Assembly: GCA_937988745.1 (NCBI GenBank)
Contig: CALKAR010000073.1
Span: 1 to 9,732, forward strand
Direction of reading: 5' to 3'
Length of the DNA stretch: 9,732 nucleotides
Origin: an uncultured Peptococcaceae bacterium
GTDB taxonomy: Bacteria; Bacillota; Limnochordia; Darwinibacteriales; Darwinibacteriaceae
The notes beneath the pieces were generated by a model. That model had not been told where the DNA came from. It worked only from the letters and a program-made list of their open reading frames with translations, and searched no databases. Below, piece by piece: positions 6,371-9,732 of this stretch (its first letter is position 1; each line of letters opens with the position of its first letter). The position numbers and the translations under genes are program-made.

Positions 6371-6557
6371 GTCCGAGCCACCTGACCCACTACAGTGTTA
6401 CAATTGGGTAACGCTAGCTGCTGCCTCCTCTAGCACCTCCGAGTCTACCAAACCAATGCGGGTGATCGTCTCCGAGTCAGCCCTCCGGGAGCCCGACGCC
6501 CTAGTCATGGTCCGTGTCCCCGTGGGCATCCTCGAAAGGGGTCGTGTAAGCGCCTGA
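6369..6557 (+). CDS. Possible small protein, unknown (62 codons), doubtful
   Basis: Not recognised. The frame runs from GTG 6369 to TGA 6555-6557; a shorter form would start at ATG 6456. The second half, MRVIVSESALREPDALVMVR and onward, is beta-like and shows ordinary first-position purine preference, but no good ribosome site precedes either start. The same frame continues after the TGA for another 92 codons to 6836. Minus-strand frames over the same bases look at least as protein-like (see the entry at 6398-6746). I keep it only as a candidate. Confidence 0.25.
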   Translation: MSEPPDPLQCYNWVTLAAASSSTSESTKPMRVIVSESALREPDALVMVRVPVGILERGRVSA

Positions 6558-6746
6558 GATCGCCACAGAAGCGATTTTAGGGCGGTTCCGGTATTCGACC
6601 CTAGGAACGGTCATTTCGAGCGTCTGCGTCGATTCTACGGCCTTGTCCACACTGAGGGGGTGGAACAGGTCCTGATGACAGCCACTAGGTTGGACAACGG
6701 TCAGAGTGATGGTATGATTGGTCTCATGCCGTCCTGGGTATGGGGG
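6398..6746 (-). pseudogene. Possible decayed minus-strand gene in two overlapping frames
   Basis: Two minus-strand frames without starts overlap at 6610-6501. One (6746-6501) reads HTITLTVVQPS, then AVESTQTLEMTVPRVEYRNR and KIASVAISG, and ends at TAG 6503. The other (6610-6398) reads MTRASGSRRADSETITRIGL, then VDSEVLEEAAASVTQL, and ends at TAA. Both have high first-position purine content (roughly two thirds to 70 percent by my count) and Ser/Thr/Val/Glu repeats recalling the C-terminal ends of actinophage minor tail proteins. If joined they could be a remnant of such a gene with at least one frame break. The match is by impression only, so family and even coding status are uncertain. Confidence 0.25.
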
Positions 6747-6836
6747 CTACGCCAAAGCTCGGCTCTCCATACCTGGCTCGTACGTGTTTTCGCACGACAG
6801 AGGAGAGATACATTTGCAGGGTGTACACGAAGGTGA
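6675..6836 (+). CDS. Possible small protein overlapping the nuclease gene start, unknown
   Basis: Not recognised. ATG 6675 to TGA 6834-6836 gives 53 residues including PSWVWGLRQSSALHTWLVRV, with a basic Arg/Gln-rich tail. It would overlap the next gene (TTG 6814) by 23 bases, a spacing common for co-translated phage genes. The ribosome site is weak (AGGT five bases before the ATG). It may instead be the tail of a longer broken frame or a shadow of the minus-strand remnant. Confidence 0.25.
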   Translation: MTATRLDNGQSDGMIGLMPSWVWGLRQSSALHTWLVRVFARQRRDTFAGCTRR

Positions 6837-7632
6837 GCAGCATCGGTCCGTCTCACAGCTGACAACCTACGCTCAGTGCTCGATGCGATACTACCTGGCC
6901 CGTGTGGCAGGTCACCGGGAGCTGCCAGCTGGGTGGACGATCCAAGGTCTAGCCGTCCACTCGGCCGTGGAGAGCTGGGAGAAGTCTTGGAGGAAGATGC
7001 CTCTTGACGAGGTGCTCGAGGTGTTTGAGTCGAGTTGGGAGGCCGAGGAGTCCGCTGCTCGGCAGCGAGAGCCTGACCTGTCGCTGTGGTTGCGGGGCGG
7101 GAGGACTACCACGGAGCGTGACCTAGAGTCGCGTCGCGAGACGGGGATAGAGCAGGTGCGCCGGTACATGGAGTATGTACAGGACGGGCCTTTGGAGGTC
7201 GTCCCGCTCCCCCGGAGCGGTGACCCTGCGGTCGAGGTGCCGTTCACGGTGCGTATCGGTGGGGTCGCTGTGAAGGGGGTGATCGACCAGATCGTCAGGG
7301 ACAAGCGAACTGGGGCCTTGATGATCAGGGACATTAAGACTGGTAATGAGCCGGTATGGCCTCTCCAGCTAGCGGTATATCGACTCGCGATCCGCGAGAT
7401 GTATGGGGCTGACATCAGGTGGGGGGATTACTACCTGTGCAAGAAGGGTGAATCCACGCCGCCGGTCGACCTAGACACCATCACTCCGGGATTCATCGAG
7501 CATCTATTTAAGAACCTGGACCGGGGTATCAGGGAAGGTGTGTTCCTCCCGAACCCCGGCAGTTGCTTCACCTGCGGTGTCAAGATGGGTTGCCCGGTCT
7601 ACAACAATGTGACACAGAACACACTGTTGTAG
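6814..7632 (+). CDS. Cas4/RecB-like PD-(D/E)XK exonuclease with Fe-S cysteines
   Basis: Probable 5'-3' single-strand DNA exonuclease of the Cas4/AddB-like group, common in actinophage replication modules. Seen: 272 residues from TTG 6814. HRSVSQLTTYAQC contains the first cluster cysteine (C22). Nuclease motifs are AVHSAVE (His motif), GVIDQI, IRDIKTG (Asp-x-Lys) and QLAVYRLAI (QxxxY). The C-terminal CFTC and GC supply three more cysteines, enough for a 4Fe-4S cluster. Start choice: the frame is open to 6718, but AGGAG (6801-6805) stands eight bases before TTG 6814 and homologues begin shortly before the HxSVSQL element. All expected catalytic residues are present. The gene is richer in G and C than the following genes. 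A promoter begins just after its stop. No Cas1/Cas2 or CRISPR array is present, so a CRISPR role is not suggested. Confidence 0.85.
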   Translation: MQGVHEGEQHRSVSQLTTYAQCSMRYYLARVAGHRELPAGWTIQGLAVHSAVESWEKSWRKMPLDEVLEVFESSWEAEESAARQREPDLSLWLRGGRTTTERDLESRRETGIEQVRRYMEYVQDGPLEVVPLPRSGDPAVEVPFTVRIGGVAVKGVIDQIVRDKRTGALMIRDIKTGNEPVWPLQLAVYRLAIREMYGADIRWGDYYLCKKGESTPPVDLDTITPGFIEHLFKNLDRGIREGVFLPNPGSCFTCGVKMGCPVYNNVTQNTLL

Positions 7633-7634
7633 GG

Positions 7635-7663
7635 TTGACACCGAAAGAGCCTCCCCCTATACT
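7635..7663 (+). promoter_or_regulatory. Strong sigma-70-type promoter
   Basis: TTGACA (7635-7640), 17-base spacer, TATACT (7658-7663). The -35 is a perfect consensus and the -10 differs at one position. Transcription would begin near 7670, between the nuclease stop and the helicase start, and first read the structured RNA at 7670-7847. Confidence 0.85.
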
Positions 7664-7670
7664 GGGAGGC
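7649..7670. promoter_or_regulatory. Inverted repeat flanking the -10 element, candidate operator
   Basis: GCCTCCC (7649-7655) and GGGAGGC (7664-7670) form a perfect 7-bp inverted repeat around the -10 hexamer, where a bound dimer would block polymerase. A related pair, CACCTCCC/GGGAGGTG, recurs inside the repeat at 7858-7892. It could equally form a hairpin at the transcript start. Confidence 0.45.
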
Positions 7671-7847
7671 AGAAAGCGATACTTGACAACTCAATAGTGG
7701 GCGGGGGTGAACGGCCTAGCCGGGCCGTGCTCGATCTCGCAAAGGCCACGTGAGGGAAACGATGTCATCTGAGGGCAGGAAACCCTGAGGTGGAAGTGGG
7801 CGGACGTAGTGTGCCCCCGTAGCGACGTGGCACGTCGCCTATTTTTT
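7670..7847 (+). ncRNA. Candidate small structured RNA, about 180 nt, family unknown
   Basis: A complete RNA-gene layout with no credible reading frame: near-consensus promoter, folded body, intrinsic terminator. Pairings seen: a closing helix GCGGGGGT (7701-7708) with GCCCCCGT (7813-7820), with G:T pairs at both ends; inside it, hairpin ACGGCC/GGCCGT (7711-7728) and hairpin CATCTGAGGG/CCCTGAGGTG (7766-7792, one G:G mismatch, loop CAGGAAA). The terminator at 7822-7847 follows directly. I do not recognise the family; it does not look like a tRNA, tmRNA, RNase P or known riboswitch. It could act in trans, serve as a packaging or replication RNA, or be a leader that controls transcription into the helicase operon (gene start 78 bases beyond the terminator). 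Confidence 0.55.
7822..7847 (+). terminator. Rho-independent terminator
   Basis: GCGACGT (7822-7828), loop GGC, ACGTCGC (7832-7838), then CTA and six T residues (7842-7847). It would end the transcript from the promoter at 7635-7663 before the helicase gene, unless conditional. Confidence 0.8.
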
Positions 7848-7857
7848 GGTCGAAAGT

Positions 7858-7892
7858 GGCACCTCCCATGCTCCCTAGGTGTGGGAGGTGCC
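7858..7892. repeat. 11-bp inverted repeat upstream of the helicase gene
   Basis: GGCACCTCCCA and TGGGAGGTGCC pair perfectly around a 13-base loop. No T-run follows on either strand, so it is not a standard terminator. It shares the CCTCCC/GGGAGG core with the repeat at the promoter and could be a second operator site or an RNA processing or stability hairpin. Confidence 0.6.
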
Positions 7893-7925
7893 CTACCGGA
7901 CACATAAACCTTGAAGGGGGTAGAG

Positions 7926-8753
7926 GTGTTTCACCTTCAGCAGGCTCTCAAGTCGGCGCGAAACGCCGGCGAGCCCCTCAAGGACGTGTGGAAATCCCTG
8001 GCAGATGAGACAGTCAGGTTTCGCCGCTCGCAACTGCACATGATCGCTAGCGCACCCGGAGTTGGGAAAAGCGCATTCGCCCTAAAACTCGCAATCGGCA
8101 GCGGCGCTAGTGGAATCTATTTTTCCGCAGACAGCGACGAAATCACACAAGCCTCAAGGGCTGTCTCAATGCTGACAGGAGTCCCTCTCCTTGAGGTGCA
8201 GAAGGAGCTAAGAACCGGAAAATACAATGACACGCTTAGAGAGCTTTCTAGACTCCGATTCGTTTTCGATGCGACATTAACTCTGGACACGATCGAAGAG
8301 GTGGTTTTCGCTTACGCGGACCTGTGGGGGAAATGGCCTGAAATTATTGTTATTGACAATCTCATGAATATTTCTCCCGACGGTGAAAGTGAGGGATATC
8401 AGGCCGATGAAAATATCCTGTCTTATCTCCACGAGCTGGCGAGGATTACACAAGCCTGTGTAATCGTCCTGCACCACGTGACAGGGAATTATGAGGGGTC
8501 CACTGATCCAGTCCCTCTTTCGGGGCTTAGAAACAAAGTGTCTAAGCTGCCTGTTCTGGTTCTAACCCTTTACAGGGAGGAAAATCCCCTAGGAGGCGAG
8601 GACCTCGGGGTGGCGATCGTAAAAAACCGATTTGGCAAAGCCAGCGCCAGTGGGAATTTGACAGTAAAACTGGCCTGCAATCTTGACGTCATGGATATTA
8701 GCGATAAACAGGAGGGAATTGATCAAGGTGAGTGGGAGGGCATCAAGAGCTAA
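7926..8753 (+). CDS. DnaB/RecA-fold replicative helicase-like ATPase
   Basis: Probable ring ATPase acting as replicative helicase, with the primase encoded just downstream. Seen: 275 residues from GTG 7926, containing Walker A SAPGVGKS (42-49), a DnaB-like YFSADSDE segment (65-72), Walker B EIIVIDN with D144, VIVLHH (179-184) in the sensor region, and VAIVKNRFG (229-237), the Lys-Asn-Arg-x-Gly motif that supplies the arginine finger in DnaB-type rings. Only the RecA-like domain is present; the DnaB N-terminal domain is missing, as in many phage versions of this size. Start choice: an in-frame TTG lies at 7911, but AAGGGGG (7914-7920) sits five bases before GTG 7926. The nuclease gene overlaps its 3' end by 26 bases, so the two are probably co-transcribed. 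A RadA/RecA-type recombination role is the main alternative. Confidence 0.85.
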   Translation: MFHLQQALKSARNAGEPLKDVWKSLADETVRFRRSQLHMIASAPGVGKSAFALKLAIGSGASGIYFSADSDEITQASRAVSMLTGVPLLEVQKELRTGKYNDTLRELSRLRFVFDATLTLDTIEEVVFAYADLWGKWPEIIVIDNLMNISPDGESEGYQADENILSYLHELARITQACVIVLHHVTGNYEGSTDPVPLSGLRNKVSKLPVLVLTLYREENPLGGEDLGVAIVKNRFGKASASGNLTVKLACNLDVMDISDKQEGIDQGEWEGIKS

Positions 8754-9120
8754 AGGGTACAGGTGGGAATACGACATTGTTAAATTTGCGAAATCTATTT
8801 TTCCTTCGTTCCGCAGGAATGGAAATGTTCGTGGCCCTAATGATGTTGGGGATTTTGATGGAGTGGATGGGTGGATTCTCGAGGCGAAAAACAGGTCCCC
8901 ACTTCGGATAGGCGAATGGCTTAGAGAAACCGCGGCTAAGGCCAAGAAATACGGGTATCGATGGTACGCACTACTGGTTAAGCAGCGAGGTAAGGGCGTC
9001 GAAGACGGAATGTTCATCATGACTATTCCGGACGGTCTTACCCTCATCTGGGAGCATCAACAGATGAGCCGGTTTTTGGAGGGTAAAGGCTATGAACCTT
9101 CCGATTGGGCCGATTCTTGA
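8728..9120 (+). CDS. Small PD-(D/E)XK nuclease, Holliday-junction-resolvase-like
   Basis: Probable endonuclease acting on branched replication or recombination DNA. Seen: 130 residues from GTG 8728. The N-terminal basic stretch MSGRASRAKGYRWEYDIV carries the first conserved acidic residue (E14); GDFDG (D42) and ILEAKN (E52, K54) form the core catalytic triad; ALLVKQRGKG follows. Known: this spacing and size fit archaeal-type Hjc and phage resolvase-like nucleases. Start choice: the frame opens at TTG 8683; AGGAGGG (8710-8716) is too close to TTG 8719 and 11 bases before GTG 8728, which also matches the usual short N-terminus. It overlaps the helicase 3' end by 26 bases and the primase 5' end by 29, so translational coupling is likely. 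Exact substrate is inference. Confidence 0.75.
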   Translation: MSGRASRAKGYRWEYDIVKFAKSIFPSFRRNGNVRGPNDVGDFDGVDGWILEAKNRSPLRIGEWLRETAAKAKKYGYRWYALLVKQRGKGVEDGMFIMTIPDGLTLIWEHQQMSRFLEGKGYEPSDWADS

Positions 9121-9511
9121 GCACTACGGTGCTAATGTCCCAGACCTGACACCAGGCTGTCGGTGGAAGCCTATCCGCTGCGTATTCCACGACGACCAAA
9201 ACGCGTCCGCAAGCGTCAATTACACAGGTTACAAGTGCCATTCGTGCCCGGCTCATGGCAATGCGGTAACACTGATTGCTTGGAAGGAGAAAATTGATTA
9301 CGCCAGTGCCGAGCGAAGGGCAAAAGAAATTCTTGGCCCAAGCTACCGAGAAGTACGAGAAGGATCTAAGCGAGGAGGCCGCAGAGTATTTGGTGAATCG
9401 TGGGATGACGGAAGAAACGATTCGGCGATTTCGAATCGGCTCGGTAGAAAATCCGCTTCCGGGGCACGAGCACGTAAGAGGGTATTTGGCGATACCATAT
9501 ACCACTCCTGA
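9092..9511 (+). CDS. DNA primase, CHC2 zinc-finger part, before apparent frameshift
   Basis: N-terminal part of a DnaG-type primase. Seen: ATG 9092 after GGAGGG with an eight-base spacer, then a zinc-binding CHC2 finger with C30-x2-H33 (CVFHDDQNASASVN) and C49-x2-C52 (YKCHSCPAHGNAVTL), and the helix WKEKIDYASAERRAKEIL. From about residue 82 on, the Arg/Gly/Ser-rich remainder to the stop at 9511 looks like a shadow, while the natural continuation of a primase is in the +1 frame (9276-9732). The real product is probably one protein whose coding frame changes between about 9276 and 9348, for instance at CTTGGCC (9332-9338). It overlaps the nuclease gene by 29 bases. Confidence 0.85.
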   Translation: MNLPIGPILEHYGANVPDLTPGCRWKPIRCVFHDDQNASASVNYTGYKCHSCPAHGNAVTLIAWKEKIDYASAERRAKEILGPSYREVREGSKRGGRRVFGESWDDGRNDSAISNRLGRKSASGARARKRVFGDTIYHS

Positions 9512-9732
9512 CGGTACGGTCGTGTCAATGCGATTCCGACGCCTGAAAGGAGAAGGCCCAAAGTATTTGAGTATGGCGGGTGATCCTCCTCGAATTTTTA
9601 ACGTGTCTGCCTTGGAAAGGGAAACGTCGGGGATCGTGGTGTGTGAGGGAGAGTTCGACACCATGATTGCCGAGCAGTGTGGGCTCCCTGCTATCGGTAT
9701 TCCGGGTGCTCAAGCCTGGCAAAAACGGTGGA
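9276..9732 (+). CDS. DNA primase, catalytic/TOPRIM part in shifted frame, 3' end outside window
   Basis: Seen: a frame open after TGA 9273-9275, with KFLAQATEKYEKDLSEEAAE, YLVNRGMTEETIRRFRIG (the helical entry to DnaG-type cores), YLAIPYTTPDGTVVSMRFRR, GPKYLSMAGDPPRIFN, and the TOPRIM start IVVCEGEFDTMIAEQCGLPA with its catalytic Glu, then GIPGAQAW. Known: in DnaG-like primases these directly follow the CHC2 finger and its linker. Here the linker ends in a different frame. As an alternative, TTG 9294 lies four bases after AAGGAG (9284-9289) and could start a separate, overlapping protein; separately encoded finger and catalytic parts are possible but less usual. The gene continues past the window edge. 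Confidence 0.8.
   Translation, partial: MLGRRKLITPVPSEGQKKFLAQATEKYEKDLSEEAAEYLVNRGMTEETIRRFRIGSVENPLPGHEHVRGYLAIPYTTPDGTVVSMRFRRLKGEGPKYLSMAGDPPRIFNVSALERETSGIVVCEGEFDTMIAEQCGLPAIGIPGAQAWQKRW

Noticed and set aside
6040..6390. A 116-codon minus-strand frame with peptide repeats across the hairpin array
   Set aside because: The peptide repeats only mirror the DNA repeats. Spacing and loop changes shift the frame between copies, the start overlaps its supposed ribosome site, and covariation in the arms argues for structure.
7683..7711. Second TTGACA downstream of the promoter
   Set aside because: No -10-like hexamer lies 16-18 bases after it.
7691..7903. Minus-strand 70-codon frame across the RNA gene
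   Set aside because: Arg/Pro/His-rich product without a ribosome site, running through the terminator and hairpins.
9332..9338. Link between the UAG tRNA and a Ty1-like +1 slip at CTT in the primase
   Set aside because: Ty1 slipping needs CTTAGGC with a rare following codon. Here the bases are CTTGGCC, so the resemblance is too weak to claim.

Overview
The window looks like part of a tailed double-stranded DNA phage, or a prophage, of an actinobacterial host. The reasons are the families seen (P22-type coat protein, SPP1 gp6-type portal, an HNH nuclease next to the terminase, a Cas4/RecB-like nuclease, and a RecA-fold helicase beside a CHC2 primase), the frequent GTG and TTG start codons, and the moderate-to-high G+C content. 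No host gene and no integrase is present, so host, lifestyle and integration state cannot be settled here.

Layout. Positions 1-5818 on the minus strand hold the head and packaging block, read from right to left: HNH endonuclease, a hairpin-rich gap with an intrinsic terminator, a tRNA with anticodon UAG, terminase small subunit, terminase large subunit, portal, scaffold and major capsid protein (cut by the window edge). Positions 5829-6368 are a non-coding, A/C-rich stretch full of inverted repeats, including four tandem copies of a perfect 11-bp hairpin whose arms covary. Positions 6369-6813 have competing open frames on both strands and no gene I can name. Positions 6814-9732 on the plus strand hold the DNA-metabolism block: Cas4/RecB-like nuclease, a promoter plus probable small structured RNA plus terminator, a DnaB/RecA-like ATPase, a small PDDEXK nuclease and a CHC2/TOPRIM primase that runs off the end.

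How the parts fit. The minus-strand genes follow the usual head-assembly order: the terminases cut and pump DNA, the portal is the entry ring, and the scaffold and coat protein build the procapsid. The plus-strand genes would act earlier: primase and helicase for replication, the two nucleases for processing or recombination intermediates. The hairpin region lies between these divergent blocks and is the natural place for divergent promoters, a replication origin or a regulatory array.

Points to look at first. (1) The covarying hairpin array at 6053-6283. (2) A likely small RNA gene of about 180 nt at 7670-7847, with a near-consensus promoter, folded body and terminator. (3) Apparent +1 frame breaks in two genes a phage cannot do without: terminase large subunit (inside the P-loop) and primase (between zinc finger and catalytic domain). 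These could be assembly errors, decay of a prophage, or recoding. (4) A tRNA with a leucine anticodon but a short variable arm.
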